DNA from: Gemmatimonadaceae bacterium
GTDB taxonomy: Bacteria; Gemmatimonadota; Gemmatimonadetes; Gemmatimonadales; Gemmatimonadaceae
Assembly (NCBI GenBank): GCA_040882285.1
Contig: JBBEBQ010000018.1
Span: forward strand, 124,001-188,000
Direction of reading: 5' to 3'
Length of the DNA: 64,000 nucleotides
Within the stretch, counting starts at the first letter, position 1. Each line of letters starts with the position of its first letter. The notes below the pieces were generated by a model, which saw only the letters and a program-made list of their open reading frames with translations, was not told the origin of the DNA and did no database searches. Position numbers and translations under genes: made by a program. Shown here one piece after another: positions 42,094 through 53,975 of the stretch.

Positions 42094-42546
42094 TCAGACG
42101 TGTTTCTCTTCCAGCAACGCCATGAACTCACTCGGCGAACTGATCTGGTTCAGCCGGTCCGGCACGTCCTGCTCCTTGCTGAACTGCGCGATCTTGCCGA
42201 GCACCGGGAGGTACTGGTTCGACACCTCGAGCGGCGGCGCGACGATCAGAAAGAAGAAGTTCACCGGCTTGTCGTCTATCGCCTTGAAGTCCAGCCCTTC
42301 GCGCTTTCTGCCGAACGCCACGCGCAGCTTGCTGACCACCAGCGAGCGGCAGTGGGGAATCGCGATCCCGCGCCCGATTCCCGTCGAGCCGAGGTTCTCG
42401 CGCCGCTTGAGCATCTTGAAGAGCATGCCTTCGGACTTCTCGTCCAGCTTGAGCAGCGCGATCAGCTCCTTGAGCACGTCGTCTTTCGTCGTGCCCTTGA
42501 GCTCGAGCTCGATCGCATCTTCTGAGAAAAAGTCGCGGAGTTCCAT
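42094..42546 (-). CDS. PTS EIIA-type (PtsN-like) regulatory protein
   Basis: 150 residues, the size of a free EIIA-Ntr/fructose-type domain. The phospho-accepting His is in GIAIPHCRS (~residue 65), preceded by the conserved RENLGSTGIGRG. FKAIDDKPVNFFFLIVAPPL is also conserved in the family. PtsN-like proteins receive phosphate from the PTS chain and regulate targets rather than transport sugar. No HPr, EI or rpoN gene is in the window. A heptad-type hairpin (42551-42590) lies immediately upstream of its ATG. Confidence 0.85.
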   Translation of the reverse strand: MELRDFFSEDAIELELKGTTKDDVLKELIALLKLDEKSEGMLFKMLKRRENLGSTGIGRGIAIPHCRSLVVSKLRVAFGRKREGLDFKAIDDKPVNFFFLIVAPPLEVSNQYLPVLGKIAQFSKEQDVPDRLNQISSPSEFMALLEEKHV

Positions 42547-42550
42547 AAGA

Positions 42551-42590
42551 AGCTATTGGCTGTTGGCTCTTGGCTAACAGCCAAAAGCTC
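42551..42590. repeat. Compact heptad hairpin upstream of ptsN-like gene
   Basis: GCTATTG GCTGTTG GCTCTTG followed directly by GCTAACA GCCAAAA GCTC. The two halves are complementary over about 18 bases with almost no loop, so the element forms a tight hairpin five bases before the ATG of the minus-strand gene. Confidence 0.8.
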
Positions 42591-42673
42591 ATTTCCGCGC
42601 AACTTACCCGCGGCCGCGAACGCTGTCAAATGCTGTCGTTGCAAGCATTTGCCTGCTCCGTTAGCTTGCATTG

Positions 42674-43690
42674 ATGCGCTTCCCGTTCCCCGTTACGAGC
42701 GAAATTCCGCTCTATCTCGCGCCCATGGCCGGCGTGTCGGAGTCGCCTTTCCGGCGTATCTGCCGGCGCTTCGGCGCCGACGTGGTCGTGACGGAATTCC
42801 TGTCCGCCGAGGGGATCCGCCGGGAGAACGCGGCCACCATCGACAAGCTCAGGTTCGGCGCGGACGAGCGCCCGATCGGCGTGCAGATCTTCGGCGGCGA
42901 TCCCGTCGCGATGGGTGACGCCGCCGCGCTGGTCACCGACGTCTTCCAGCCCGAGTTCATCGACATCAACTTCGGCTGCCCGGTGAAGAAGGTCGTCAAG
43001 CGCAACGGCGGCTCCGGCTGCCTTAAGGACATGTCGCTGGTGGAGAGCGTGATCCGCTCCGTCTCCGCCCACACCCACCTGCCGGTCACGGTGAAGATCC
43101 GCAGCGGCTGGAACGAGGAGATGCGCGACCCCGTGACCATCGCGCTCCGCTGCCAGGACGCCGGGGCGAAGGCGCTGGCGCTGCACCCGCGCACGCGGTC
43201 GCAGATGTACACCGGCGCCGCCCGCTGGGAGGAGATCGCGGCCGTCGTGGCCGCGCTCGACATCCCCGTGCTCGGGAACGGCGACATCAAGACGGCGGAG
43301 GACGCCGTGCGGATGCAGCGCGAGACGGGCTGCGCCGGAGTGATGATCGCGCGCGGCTCGTTCGGGCAGCCGTGGATCTTCCGCGAGACGCGCGGTCTGC
43401 TCGAGGGAAAGCCCAAGCCGGCCGCGCCTCCCGTCGAGGAGCGGTTCGCCATCGCGCTCGAGCACGCGCACATGGCGGAGGAGTACGAAGCGGATCCGCG
43501 CGGAGCGGCGATCGAGTTTCGCAAGCACCTCGGCTGGTACGTCAAAGGGCTGCCGGGCTCGGCGGACCTACGGCGCAAGCTGCACGCGGTGGACTCGCTG
43601 AGCGAAGTCGAGGAGATATTCGCCGCGTATCTGGCGGCCGGTCACAGGCACGGGGAAGACAGCGCGGTCGCGCTGGACACGGCTGCGTGA
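42674..43690 (+). CDS. dusB: tRNA dihydrouridine synthase B
   Basis: 338 residues from ATG 42674 (an in-frame TTG precedes it directly). FMN-barrel motifs: LAPMAGVSESPFRRICRRFG at the start, the active-site cysteine region FIDINFGCPVKKVVKRNGGS (~residue 100), VKIRSGWNE, LALHPRTRSQMYTG and IPVLGNGDIKT. It reduces uridines in tRNA D-loops with NADPH. DusB is the closest subgroup by the NGGSGCLKD pattern. Likely the first gene of a pair with the downstream cyclase (23 bases apart). Confidence 0.92.
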   Translation: MRFPFPVTSEIPLYLAPMAGVSESPFRRICRRFGADVVVTEFLSAEGIRRENAATIDKLRFGADERPIGVQIFGGDPVAMGDAAALVTDVFQPEFIDINFGCPVKKVVKRNGGSGCLKDMSLVESVIRSVSAHTHLPVTVKIRSGWNEEMRDPVTIALRCQDAGAKALALHPRTRSQMYTGAARWEEIAAVVAALDIPVLGNGDIKTAEDAVRMQRETGCAGVMIARGSFGQPWIFRETRGLLEGKPKPAAPPVEERFAIALEHAHMAEEYEADPRGAAIEFRKHLGWYVKGLPGSADLRRKLHAVDSLSEVEEIFAAYLAAGHRHGEDSAVALDTAA

Positions 43691-43713
43691 GCTGACCACG
43701 GCGCCGCGCGGCC

Positions 43714-45141
43714 GTGCCTGACTCGCTGATAACGGGCTACCTCGATATCGTGCGCGCTGCGACGGGCGCCGAAGAAGTCGTGTTCTGGCGCGGCAACCCG
43801 GAGTCCGAAGCGCTCGCCCCCGACTGGTGGTCCACCACGCACGGCGGCGAGCCCGAGCACTTCGTCGAGCAGACCTGGCGCGCGCTCGTGCAATGGGCCG
43901 TGCAGGAAGGCCGGCCGCAGACCGTGGGAGCCGAAGCGATTCAGCTGGTCGCCGCGCCCGTTACCGGCGGCGAAGGCGGCGCGATCGGTGCGCTGAGCAT
44001 CTCCTCTGAGGGCGGGCTGCACGGCGGGCGCGAAGCGCTCAAGACGTCCATCGTCGGCTACTGCGCGCACGTCGGCTCGCTGTACGAGCTGATCCGCGCG
44101 CGCGGCCAGTACCACCGCGCCACGCAGCAGGCCTCCGCGCTGCTGACCGCGGCGCAGCGATTCGCCGTGAATCGCAGCATCGAGACGCTCGGCGACTCGA
44201 TCACCACCGCCGCGCTGGAGATGACCGCCGGCTATGGCGCCGCGCTGGTGCACTGGAATTACGAGAACGAGACGGGGGAGGTCGCGTTCTCGTCGCCCGA
44301 CGCGCGCGCGCGGGCGGGACTCAAGCTCGACTCCGGCGGGCACGTCGCGCGGGCGTGCTCGGCTGACATCCCGCTGGTGATGGAGGACGCGCGCAGGCTC
44401 AACGGCAAGGTCGTTCTGTTCGGCGACGGGGAGAAATCCGGCGGACTCGGCTCGCTGGCCATCCTGCCGCTGCGCGGCGACGGCGGAGTGATCGGAGCGA
44501 TCGTCATCGAGGGACGCGCGCCCGGCGACGTCAGGCAGGAGGACGCCAAGAACCTCCGGCTCCTCGCGCTGCTGGCCGGCTCCTCGCTGCAGACGGTGTG
44601 GGAGATCGAGGAGATCACGCGGCGCGCGCGCATTGACCCGCTCACCGAGCTGTACAATCGCGGCCACTTCGAGGATCGCCTGCGGCAGATGCTGGCCGAG
44701 ACCGCGCGATTCGGCGGTGAGAGCTCGCTGGTGATGTTCGACATAGATCACTTCAAGGAAGTGAACGACACGCACGGCCACCCCGCGGGCGACGCGGTCC
44801 TCAAGGCAATCGCGCGGCTGCTGGAGGCACGCGTGCGGAACGTGGATACGTGCGCGCGGTACGGCGGGGAAGAGCTGGCGCTGCTGCTCCCGCGGACCGA
44901 TCTGGACGGAGCGGTGGAGCTGGCCAACCGGCTTCGGCTGGGGGTCACAGACAATCCGGTGCCCTGGGGCGGCAGGTATCTCACGATCACGATGTCGGGC
45001 GGGGTGGCCAGCTTTCCGCACTGCGCGCGGTCACCGGAGTCGCTGATAGCGGCCGCCGACGCCGCGCTGTACCGGGCCAAGCAGGGCGGCCGCGACAGGG
45101 TGGAAGCAGCCGTGCTATTGCCGCTTCCCGTAACGATTTAG
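43714..45141 (+). CDS. GAF-domain diguanylate cyclase (GGEEL)
   Basis: 475 residues, GTG start. Residues ~1-130 are of unclear class, ~145-300 form a GAF-like sensor domain, and ~310-470 a GGDEF domain beginning RIDPLTELYNRGHFEDRL. The active-site signature is GGEEL (~residue 384-388), with the substrate loop FDIDHFKEVNDTHGHPAGD upstream. An inhibitory RxxD site (RNVD) lies five residues before it, so product inhibition by c-di-GMP is expected. No signal peptide or membrane helix, so probably a cytosolic c-di-GMP synthase. Signal unknown. Confidence 0.88.
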   Translation: MPDSLITGYLDIVRAATGAEEVVFWRGNPESEALAPDWWSTTHGGEPEHFVEQTWRALVQWAVQEGRPQTVGAEAIQLVAAPVTGGEGGAIGALSISSEGGLHGGREALKTSIVGYCAHVGSLYELIRARGQYHRATQQASALLTAAQRFAVNRSIETLGDSITTAALEMTAGYGAALVHWNYENETGEVAFSSPDARARAGLKLDSGGHVARACSADIPLVMEDARRLNGKVVLFGDGEKSGGLGSLAILPLRGDGGVIGAIVIEGRAPGDVRQEDAKNLRLLALLAGSSLQTVWEIEEITRRARIDPLTELYNRGHFEDRLRQMLAETARFGGESSLVMFDIDHFKEVNDTHGHPAGDAVLKAIARLLEARVRNVDTCARYGGEELALLLPRTDLDGAVELANRLRLGVTDNPVPWGGRYLTITMSGGVASFPHCARSPESLIAAADAALYRAKQGGRDRVEAAVLLPLPVTI

Positions 45142-45178
45142 GTAGCTGGCTTGAAGTATCTTCTCAAGTCGGTTCGGA

Positions 45179-45207
45179 TTGACTTCGGCGGCTCGCGAGG
45201 GTATACT
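45179..45207 (+). promoter_or_regulatory. Strong sigma-70-type promoter of tmRNA
   Basis: TTGACT (45179-45184), exactly 17 bases, TATACT (45202-45207). Nine bases downstream of the -10 lies the first G of the tmRNA (45216), so the transcript start fits the mature 5' end closely. Confidence 0.85.
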
Positions 45208-45215
45208 TCCAGGAC

Positions 45216-45571
45216 GGGGGCGACTGGCTTCGACGGGGTTGGTGAAGCTAAGGCCGCGTGCCCAGGTTCTCGGATCCTGGTAAAACCTCTGGGACGAATC
45301 ACAATTGCCAACGACAACTTGGCTCTGGCTGCGTAACCTTTAGAGGTTCTCGCACCTGCTCATTCGGAAGCCCGCCTGAGGCGTTTGAATGAGTATCGCA
45401 AATTCGGGCTAGTCGGCGGGTGCGTCTTCCGTTCGTCGGCGAAGCTACAGGAGACTTGTTCAGCGTGGGCCGTCTACCGGCCAGCGTCTGGAGACCTCAA
45501 TCGGTAGACTACGCACGTAGACGCCGTGGTGAATCTTGTCTCGGACCGGGGTTCGAATCCCCGCGCCTCCA
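45216..45571 (+). ncRNA. ssrA: Transfer-messenger RNA (tmRNA)
   Basis: About 356 nt. The 5' end GGGGGCGACTGGCTTCGACG pairs with the 3' end CGCCTCC in a 7-bp acceptor stem with one G-U, and the T-arm reads CCGGGGTTCGAATCCCCG. The tag frame at 45307-45336 encodes ANDNLALAA then TAA, a classic degradation tag. tmRNA with SmpB rescues ribosomes stalled on broken mRNA. CCA is not encoded: the discriminator A at 45571 is followed by CTCC. An arsenic resistance operon of foreign appearance starts 187 bases downstream. The 3' end of ssrA is a known favoured site for island integration. Confidence 0.95.
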
Positions 45572-45577
45572 CTCCGT

Positions 45578-45608
45578 AAAGCGGCATCCTTAGGGATGCC
45601 GCTTTTCT
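45578..45608 (+). terminator. Intrinsic terminator of tmRNA
   Basis: AAAGCGGCATCC, loop TTAG, GGATGCCGCTTT followed by TCTT. Perfect 12-bp stem with a T-rich end, seven bases after the tmRNA 3' end. Confidence 0.9.
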
Positions 45609-45723
45609 TGTAACTACAACAGACAACCGAATGGTTACCCGCTGCCCGCCGTTTGGCTGCCGGCGAATCAGCCGCGGGCGATGTTGACCGTCTTGGCTGC
45701 GATCCGACCTGGAAACCAGGGAC

Positions 45724-45752
45724 TTGGATAATTCAAATAACGTTGTAGAATT
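45724..45752 (+). promoter_or_regulatory. arsR promoter with overlapping palindromic operator
   Basis: TTGGAT (45724-45729), 16 bases, TAGAAT (45746-45751). A dyad AATTC (45730-45734) ... GAATT (45748-45752) overlaps the -10 and spacer and is the likely ArsR operator. The expected start of transcription coincides with the arsR ATG at 45758, suggesting a leaderless or nearly leaderless mRNA. Confidence 0.65.
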
Positions 45753-45757
45753 GAAGC

Positions 45758-46129
45758 ATGGAAAAGAGCCTTGCGACGACAATCTTCGACTCACTCTCGT
45801 CTGGCGTGCGCCTCGACGTGTATCGGCTGCTCGTAAAGAGGGGCGCCGACGGCATGGTCGCTGGCGAGATCGCGTCGGCGCTCGACGTCCCCCCGACCAA
45901 CATGTCCTTCCACCTCAAGGCGTTGACTCAGGCAGCGATGGTCAGCGTCACCCAGGAAGGTCGCTTTCAGCGGTATCGAGCCAACATCCCGGTGATGCTG
46001 GATCTGATCGCCTACCTGACGGAAGAGTGCTGCGCCGGCGACTCTGAGCAGTGCGCGGAGCTGCGTGCGGCTTCCTGCTGCACCGACGCCGTACTCCCGC
46101 CGCTTACCTCGACTCAAGTGAAATCATGA
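45758..46129 (+). CDS. arsR: ArsR-family arsenite-responsive repressor
   Basis: 123 residues. Winged-helix with recognition helix PPTNMSFHLKALTQAAMVSV (~residues 47-66). The arsenite-binding cysteines sit C-terminally, ECCAGDSEQC (~residues 90-99), and a further CC pair lies at ~108-109. This resembles the AfArsR type from Acidithiobacillus rather than the N-terminal-helix type of E. coli. It should repress its own operon and release DNA on As(III) or Sb(III) binding. The stop overlaps the arsD ATG. Confidence 0.93.
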   Translation: MEKSLATTIFDSLSSGVRLDVYRLLVKRGADGMVAGEIASALDVPPTNMSFHLKALTQAAMVSVTQEGRFQRYRANIPVMLDLIAYLTEECCAGDSEQCAELRAASCCTDAVLPPLTSTQVKS

Positions 46130-46485
46130 CAATCATTCAAGTCTACGACCCGGCCCTGTGCTGCAGCACCGGCGTGTGCGGCCTCGATGTGGACCAGGCG
46201 CTGGTGAGTTTTTCGGCAGATGTGGACTGGGCCAGGCAGAACGGCGCGGAGATCGAGCGCTTCAATCTTGCGCAGCAGCCGTTGGCGTTCGCGGAGAACG
46301 CGACTGTGAAAGCGTTTCTGGATCGCTCGGGACAAGATGCCTTGCCGCTGGTACTGACCGACGGTGAAATGGCGCTGGCGGGGCGCTACCCGACCCGCGC
46401 GGAACTGGCGCGCTGGACAGGCCTCACCGACGCGGCCGACCCCAACCCTCAGACGAGCTGCTGCGGCGGCGGTGACTGTTGCTGA
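46126..46485 (+). CDS. arsD: ArsD arsenite metallochaperone
   Basis: 119 residues starting MTIIQVYDPALCCSTGVCG. The three functional cysteines Cys12, Cys13 and Cys18 of known ArsD are in exactly the same places, and a C-terminal SCCGGGDCC carries two more vicinal pairs. ArsD passes arsenite to the ArsA ATPase. The ATG overlaps the arsR stop (ATGA). Confidence 0.94.
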   Translation: MTIIQVYDPALCCSTGVCGLDVDQALVSFSADVDWARQNGAEIERFNLAQQPLAFAENATVKAFLDRSGQDALPLVLTDGEMALAGRYPTRAELARWTGLTDAADPNPQTSCCGGGDCC

Positions 46486-46502
46486 TTGGCGAAGACCTCT
46501 CC

Positions 46503-48290
46503 ATGAACTTTCTCGATCACCCGCCGCGCTTCTTCTTCTTCACGGGCAAGGGCGGCGTAGGCAAGACCTCCATCGCCTGCGCCACCGCCGTCAAGCTGGC
46601 CGGTGCGGGCAAGCGCGTGCTGCTGGTGAGCACCGATCCCGCGTCCAATGTGGGACAAGTATTCGGTATCGGCATTGCCAATGCCATCACGGCCGTCACG
46701 GCCGTGCCGAATCTGTTCGCGCTGGAAATCGACCCTGAGCTCGCGGCCCAGGCCTACCGGGACCGGATCGTCGGCCCCGTGCGCGGCGTGTTGCCTGATG
46801 GGGTCGTCAAAGGCATCGAGGAGCAGCTTTCCGGCGCGTGCACCACCGAGATTGCGGCGTTCGACGAGTTCACGGCGCTGCTGATCGACTCCGAACTGAC
46901 GGCTGACTACGATCACATTCTGTTCGACACCGCGCCCACCGGACACACCATTCGCCTGCTGCAGTTGCCGGGCGCCTGGAGCGGCTTCCTCGAAGCAGGC
47001 AAAGGCGATGCCTCCTGCCTGGGGCCGCTGTCGGGTCTGGAAAAGCAGCGGGAGCAATACAAGGCCGCCGTGGACGCTCTGGCCGACGCTGAGCGCACAC
47101 GGCTGGTGCTGGTCGCACGCCCACAAGCGTCCGCCCTGCGCGAAGTGGCACGCACCCACGGGGAGCTCGCGGAGATTGGCCTGCGCCAGCAATACCTGGT
47201 GATCAACGGCGTGTTGCCCGAAAGCGCCGTCCATGGTGATGCGCTGGCGACCGCCGTGCTCGCCCGGGAACAGGCAGCGCTCGCATCAATTCCAGATTCA
47301 CTGAGAACGCTGCCCCGCGATCAGATCGGGCTCAAGCCATTCAATCTGGTAGGTCTGACCGCGCTACACCGCCTGCTCGACAGCACGGAAACGCTGGCGG
47401 ACGGCCAGCAGGTGACCACGCCAGAACCGCTGACCGCTCCGACGCTGGCCGCGCTGGTTGACGACATCGCTGCCGACGGTCATGGGTTGGTGATGGTGAT
47501 GGGCAAAGGCGGCGTGGGCAAAACCACACTGGCGGCGGCGGTGGCTGTGGAACTCGCTCACCGCGGCTTGCCGGTCCACCTCACCACTTCCGACCCAGCT
47601 GCACACCTGACTGAAACCCTTGAGGAAACGCTCGACAACCTGAGCGTGAGCCGCATCGATCCGCGCGCCGAAACCGAACGCTACCGTCAGCACGTGCTGA
47701 AAACCAAAGGCGCCAAGCTCGATGCCCAGGGTCGCGCATTGCTGGAGGAGGACCTGCGCTCGCCGTGTACCGAGGAGATCGCTGTTTTCCAGGCCTTCGC
47801 GCGGATAATCCGCGAGGGAGGCAGGAAATTCGTTGTGATGGATACGGCACCGACCGGGCACACCTTGCTTCTGCTGGACGCCACGGGCGCCTACCACCGG
47901 GAAATGGAGCGTCAAATGGATGGCAGAGGCGTCAATTTCATCACTCCGATGATGCAGCTCCGGGATCCAAAACAAACCAAAGTGTTGTTGGTCACGTTGG
48001 CTGAGACCACCCCGGTGCTGGAGGCTGCGAATCTCCAGGACGACCTGTGCCGCGCCGGTATCGAACCCTGGGCCTGGATCATCAACAACAGTCTCGCCGC
48101 TGCGCATACCGCCTCACCGCTCCTGCTGCAGCGGGCCGCCAACGAGCGCGAGGAGATCGCCGCTGTAGCCAACGTGCATGCCAAGCGCTTTGCCGTGGTG
48201 CCGCTGCTGCCTGTCGAGCCGGTGGGACTGAACAATCTCCGTGAGCTGGCAGGCGAGCCTGAAGAAACACTTCGAGGGAATGCTGCATGA
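46503..48290 (+). CDS. arsA: Arsenite-transporting ATPase ArsA
   Basis: 595 residues, a duplicated ArsA with two Walker A sites: [12 protein letters not shown] (~residues 12-23) and [12 protein letters not shown] (~residue 330). The metalloid-binding cysteines matching E. coli Cys113, Cys172 and Cys422 are in [25 protein letters not shown] and [14 protein letters not shown]. The switch motif DTAPTGHT occurs in both halves. It powers arsenite export through the membrane pump. ATG 46503 ([18 protein letters not shown]) is preferred over the TTG at 46479 because it matches the start of relatives. Confidence 0.95.
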   Translation: MNFLDHPPRFFFFTGKGGVGKTSIACATAVKLAGAGKRVLLVSTDPASNVGQVFGIGIANAITAVTAVPNLFALEIDPELAAQAYRDRIVGPVRGVLPDGVVKGIEEQLSGACTTEIAAFDEFTALLIDSELTADYDHILFDTAPTGHTIRLLQLPGAWSGFLEAGKGDASCLGPLSGLEKQREQYKAAVDALADAERTRLVLVARPQASALREVARTHGELAEIGLRQQYLVINGVLPESAVHGDALATAVLAREQAALASIPDSLRTLPRDQIGLKPFNLVGLTALHRLLDSTETLADGQQVTTPEPLTAPTLAALVDDIAADGHGLVMVMGKGGVGKTTLAAAVAVELAHRGLPVHLTTSDPAAHLTETLEETLDNLSVSRIDPRAETERYRQHVLKTKGAKLDAQGRALLEEDLRSPCTEEIAVFQAFARIIREGGRKFVVMDTAPTGHTLLLLDATGAYHREMERQMDGRGVNFITPMMQLRDPKQTKVLLVTLAETTPVLEAANLQDDLCRAGIEPWAWIINNSLAAAHTASPLLLQRAANEREEIAAVANVHAKRFAVVPLLPVEPVGLNNLRELAGEPEETLRGNAA

Positions 48291-49402
48291 CCGCACGCTC
48301 GCCGATTGGATTCTTCGAGCGCTACCTGTCCTTGTGGGTCGCGCTGTGCATCGTGGCTGGTATCGGCCTGGGCAGCCTGCTGCCGGCGCTGTTTCAAACC
48401 CTGGCCCGCCTGGAATACGGTTCGGTCAACTTCATCGTCGCGATACTGATCTGGTTCATGGTCTATCCGATGATGGTGTCGGTGGATTTCTCGAGCCTCA
48501 AGCGCATTCACGAACGCCCCAAAGGGCTGGTGATCACGCTGGTGGTGAACTGGCTGATCAAGCCGTTCACGATGGCCGGGCTGGGGGTGCTGTTCTTTCA
48601 CTACTTCTTTATTGACCTGATCGATCCTGCCAACGCCAGCCAGTACATCGCAGGCCTGATCCTGCTGGGCGCCGCGCCCTGCACAGCCATGGTGTTCGTC
48701 TGGGCGCAACTCACTCGGGGTGACGCGACATACACGCTGGCACAGGTGGCGCTCAACGACGTCATCATGATTTTCGCCTTCGCGCCAATCGTGGCCTTGT
48801 TGCTGGGTGTGACCGACATCCAGGTACCCTGGGCGACCTTGATCCTCTCAGTGGGCCTGTACGTACTGATCCCGCTGCTTGCCGGTGTGACAACGCGAGT
48901 GCAGCTCAGTCGTACCGCGGACAACCCGGCGCAAGCCGACATGGCGGTGTCGCGCTTCAACGCCCACATCAAGCCCCTTTCGATACTTGGCCTGTTGGGT
49001 ACGGTGGTGCTGCTGTTTGGTTTTCAAGGGCGGATCATCCTCGATCAGCCGTTGCTGATCGCACTGATCGCGGTGCCGCTGTTGATCCAGTCGTACGGCA
49101 TTTTTGCCATCGCCTATACGGCGGCGAGACTCTGGAAAGTCCCATACAACGTGGCAGCGCCCTGCGCATTGATCGGCACTTCCAACTTTTTCGAGTTGGC
49201 GGTGGCTGTGGCCATCGGTCTGTTCGGCCTCAATTCAGGGGCGGCGCTGGTCACCGTCGTCGGCGTTCTGGTGGAGGTGCCCGTGATGCTGTCACTGGTG
49301 GCCTTTTCTAATCGCACGCAGGGTTGGTTTCCCGCTGCGCCGGCCCCGGCAACCATCGGCCACCCGAGGAGTTGCAACGCGAGAGAAGAAATCCATGTAT
49401 AA
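48287..49402 (+). CDS. acr3: ACR3-family arsenite efflux permease
   Basis: 371 residues with about ten membrane helices ([36 protein letters not shown], ...). The conserved cysteine of ACR3 transporters is in [16 protein letters not shown] (~residue 130), and [19 protein letters not shown] near the C-terminus is another family signature. It exports arsenite using the proton motive force, or with ArsA ATP hydrolysis. Start overlaps arsA by four bases, stop overlaps the usp gene by eight. Confidence 0.94.
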   Translation: MTARSPIGFFERYLSLWVALCIVAGIGLGSLLPALFQTLARLEYGSVNFIVAILIWFMVYPMMVSVDFSSLKRIHERPKGLVITLVVNWLIKPFTMAGLGVLFFHYFFIDLIDPANASQYIAGLILLGAAPCTAMVFVWAQLTRGDATYTLAQVALNDVIMIFAFAPIVALLLGVTDIQVPWATLILSVGLYVLIPLLAGVTTRVQLSRTADNPAQADMAVSRFNAHIKPLSILGLLGTVVLLFGFQGRIILDQPLLIALIAVPLLIQSYGIFAIAYTAARLWKVPYNVAAPCALIGTSNFFELAVAVAIGLFGLNSGAALVTVVGVLVEVPVMLSLVAFSNRTQGWFPAAPAPATIGHPRSCNAREEIHV

Positions 49403-50240
49403 CACGGTATTGGTTGCGCTGGATCTGGCGCCGGCCGAGCAGCCCATCCTCGACTGCCTGCCTGAGCTGCAACACTGGGGTGTGCGGCGCGTGATACTCA
49501 CGCACGTCATTCAGGTGGGTTACACGCAGGGTGCAGCTCTGGCTCATGAAAAGGACTATGTAGCCTGGCTGGAAAAACTGGCGCAGCCCCTACGGGCTGC
49601 GGGCCTCGAGGTTGAGGTCAGCGTCCGGGCCAGCGGTGTTCCAGCTGAAGAAATTCTGGCAGCGGCGTCTGACCATGGCGCCGAGCTGATCGTGATTGGA
49701 TCGCGTGGTCACAACCTGATCAGCAAGCTCTTTCTGGGCAGCGTGGCCAGAGCCGTGATTCAAAGGACAACGGTGCCATTGCTGTTGGAGTGGGTCGAAC
49801 CCACCGCCGTTGGTACCCAGCACAAATGTGCGGCGGTCTGCACGAACACTTTGCGCCATGTGCTACTCGCGACGGATTTTTCAGCGAGTGCGGCGGCGGC
49901 GGAGGCCGCGGCGATCCACTTGGCATCGAAAGCCGAACAGGTCGACTGCGTTTATGTCATGGAAGCGGCCGACAGCGCTGCGACCTCCCTTGCGGCCTCG
50001 CACGCACAGGAGGCATTGAACGCACTGATACGACGCATCGAGGCCACCGGAAGTCGTGGCAACCCCGTCATGCTTGAAGGTAAGGCATCGGCTGAAATCG
50101 CTCGTCATGCACGCAGCCGGGACGTGTCGCTGATCGTGGTGGGCAAACGCGGCCATAACCCGATAGCCAGCCGGCTGATCGGCAGCACGGCTGCCAATCT
50201 TTGCGAGATCGCGGGTCGCCCTGTGTTGATGGTCCCGTGA
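49395..50240 (+). CDS. Tandem universal stress protein
   Basis: 281 residues, two UspA domains. Each begins with a strand such as [15 protein letters not shown] and [16 protein letters not shown], and each ends with the nucleotide-binding G-x2-G-x9-G-S/T pattern ([36 protein letters not shown]). Usp proteins bind ATP and accompany stress operons. Here the gene is cotranscribed with acr3, as in several proteobacterial ars operons, so a role in arsenic tolerance is inferred. The ATG lies inside the end of acr3. Confidence 0.9.
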   Translation: MYNTVLVALDLAPAEQPILDCLPELQHWGVRRVILTHVIQVGYTQGAALAHEKDYVAWLEKLAQPLRAAGLEVEVSVRASGVPAEEILAAASDHGAELIVIGSRGHNLISKLFLGSVARAVIQRTTVPLLLEWVEPTAVGTQHKCAAVCTNTLRHVLLATDFSASAAAAEAAAIHLASKAEQVDCVYVMEAADSAATSLAASHAQEALNALIRRIEATGSRGNPVMLEGKASAEIARHARSRDVSLIVVGKRGHNPIASRLIGSTAANLCEIAGRPVLMVP

Positions 50241-50256
50241 CGAGCGAGGAAAGCGG

Positions 50257-51240
50257 CTAGGACGCTGCGGATTGTCCCCGCTTCTTGAACACAAACTCGG
50301 GCGCGAGCGCGACCCCGATGATCGTGACCGGCACCATCTGCAGCGTCTGAATCAGCAGCGACACCGCGATCGCCGGGTCGCGCGGGACGCCGAACTGCTC
50401 CACCGTGAGCGCGTAGGCAAACTGGAAGAAGCCGACGTTACCGGGCGTCGCGCGCAGCACGAGCCCGAGATTCACCGCCAACAGCCCCGCGAGGCTCGCG
50501 GCTAGCGGGACTTCGACCCCCGCCGCCTTCGCGGCCAGCGCGAACGTGACGATCTGGAGCACCCACGCGACCAGCGACAGCGTGAGCGCGCCGACGAAGC
50601 GCGGGCTGTTCGCCAGCGCGCCCATGCTCGCGACGAACCACTTGAAGAACGAGCCGATCTTTGCCACGAGCCCGACCGGCGGCGTGATCTCGGGCGGCCG
50701 CTCCGCCAGCGTGGCCGGGGTCATGTGCCGTGTCATGTAGACCAAGGTGCCCAGTCCGCCGAGCACCACCACGAGCACGATCATGGCGGGGATCCGGTAG
50801 CCCTCCATTTCCGGCGGCAGCGGGAAGATCAGCGTGCCCGCCACCACCATCACGATGAACCCCACTATGTCGAACATCCGCTCGAGCGCGATCGTCGCGA
50901 GCACGGTCGCGCTCGGCACTCCGGACGCGCTCGACACGAACACCACGCGCGCGGCCTCGCCGCCGTTCGCGAGCAGCACGTTGTTGAGGCCGACTCCGGC
51001 AATCCCGGCCTTCGTCGCCAGGCTGAGCGAGGGGGAGCCCGCTGGGCGAAGGAATATCCACCAGCGGATTATCCGAAGCAGGACGGACGTCGTGTTGGCG
51101 GCGAACGCCAGCAGCAGCAGCGGGATCGACGCTCCCCGCATCGCCGCCCACGCCGCGTTCCAGTCCACGGTCCGCGCAAACAGCACGAGCAGTGCGAATA
51201 TCGCGAGGGTGATCGACCACCGGGTCGCGGTTCGCATCAT
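50257..51240 (-). CDS. YbhN/UPF0104 membrane protein
   Basis: 327 residues with about eight hydrophobic helices (WSITLAIFALLVLFARTV, IPLLLLAFAANTTSVLLRII, ...). The family signature GGEAARVVFVSSASGVPSAT plus ALERMFDIVGF in the first half and RATPGNVGFFQFAYAL in the second matches the flippase-like domain of lysylphosphatidylglycerol synthases (LPG synthase TM/UPF0104). There is no aminoacyl-transferase domain, so it probably moves a lipid rather than modifying it. Substrate unknown. A heptad array separates it from ppdK upstream on the same strand. Confidence 0.85.
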   Translation of the reverse strand: MMRTATRWSITLAIFALLVLFARTVDWNAAWAAMRGASIPLLLLAFAANTTSVLLRIIRWWIFLRPAGSPSLSLATKAGIAGVGLNNVLLANGGEAARVVFVSSASGVPSATVLATIALERMFDIVGFIVMVVAGTLIFPLPPEMEGYRIPAMIVLVVVLGGLGTLVYMTRHMTPATLAERPPEITPPVGLVAKIGSFFKWFVASMGALANSPRFVGALTLSLVAWVLQIVTFALAAKAAGVEVPLAASLAGLLAVNLGLVLRATPGNVGFFQFAYALTVEQFGVPRDPAIAVSLLIQTLQMVPVTIIGVALAPEFVFKKRGQSAAS

Positions 51241-51260
51241 GCCGGGGGGTAAGGTGCGCT

Positions 51261-51289
51261 GTGACTAGTCACTAGTCACTAGTCACTAG

Positions 51290-51293
<4 letters not shown>
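51261..51293. repeat. TAGTCAC heptad array containing the ppdK stop codon
   Basis: GTGAC then four TAGTCAC units. On the minus strand the stop codon of ppdK (51292-51290) lies in the outermost unit. Self-complementary at its left end (GTGACTAGTCAC). Confidence 0.85.
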
Positions 51294-53962
<2,669 letters not shown>

Positions 53963-53975
53963 TACAGCTCCCGCC

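Larger units (their letters stand above)
45620..50245 (+). mobile_element. Probable acquired arsenic-resistance island
   Basis: The five genes arsR-arsD-arsA-acr3-usp form one overlapping operon with lower G+C than the flanks. By direct count, 36 of 60 in the line at 46501 and 32 of 60 at 49081, against 40 of 60 at 44041. Their protein sequences read like proteobacterial ones. It begins just after ssrA, a common integration site. No integrase, insertion sequence or duplicated ssrA 3' end was found at the far boundary (searched by eye around 50240-50300), so the boundaries are approximate. Confidence 0.6.

Noticed and set aside
45151-45336. 61-codon ORF across the tmRNA promoter and tag
   Set aside because: Its last codons are the tmRNA tag itself, read in the tag frame. 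The region is explained by the promoter and ssrA.
46479-46502. TTG start for ArsA
   Set aside because: It would overlap arsD and add eight residues absent from relatives. The ATG at 46503 matches the conserved start.
50241-50300. Direct repeat of the ssrA 3' end marking the far edge of the arsenic island
   Set aside because: No copy of the T-arm/acceptor sequence was found by eye. Only an 8-base match (AAAGCGGC) to the terminator region, too short to count.
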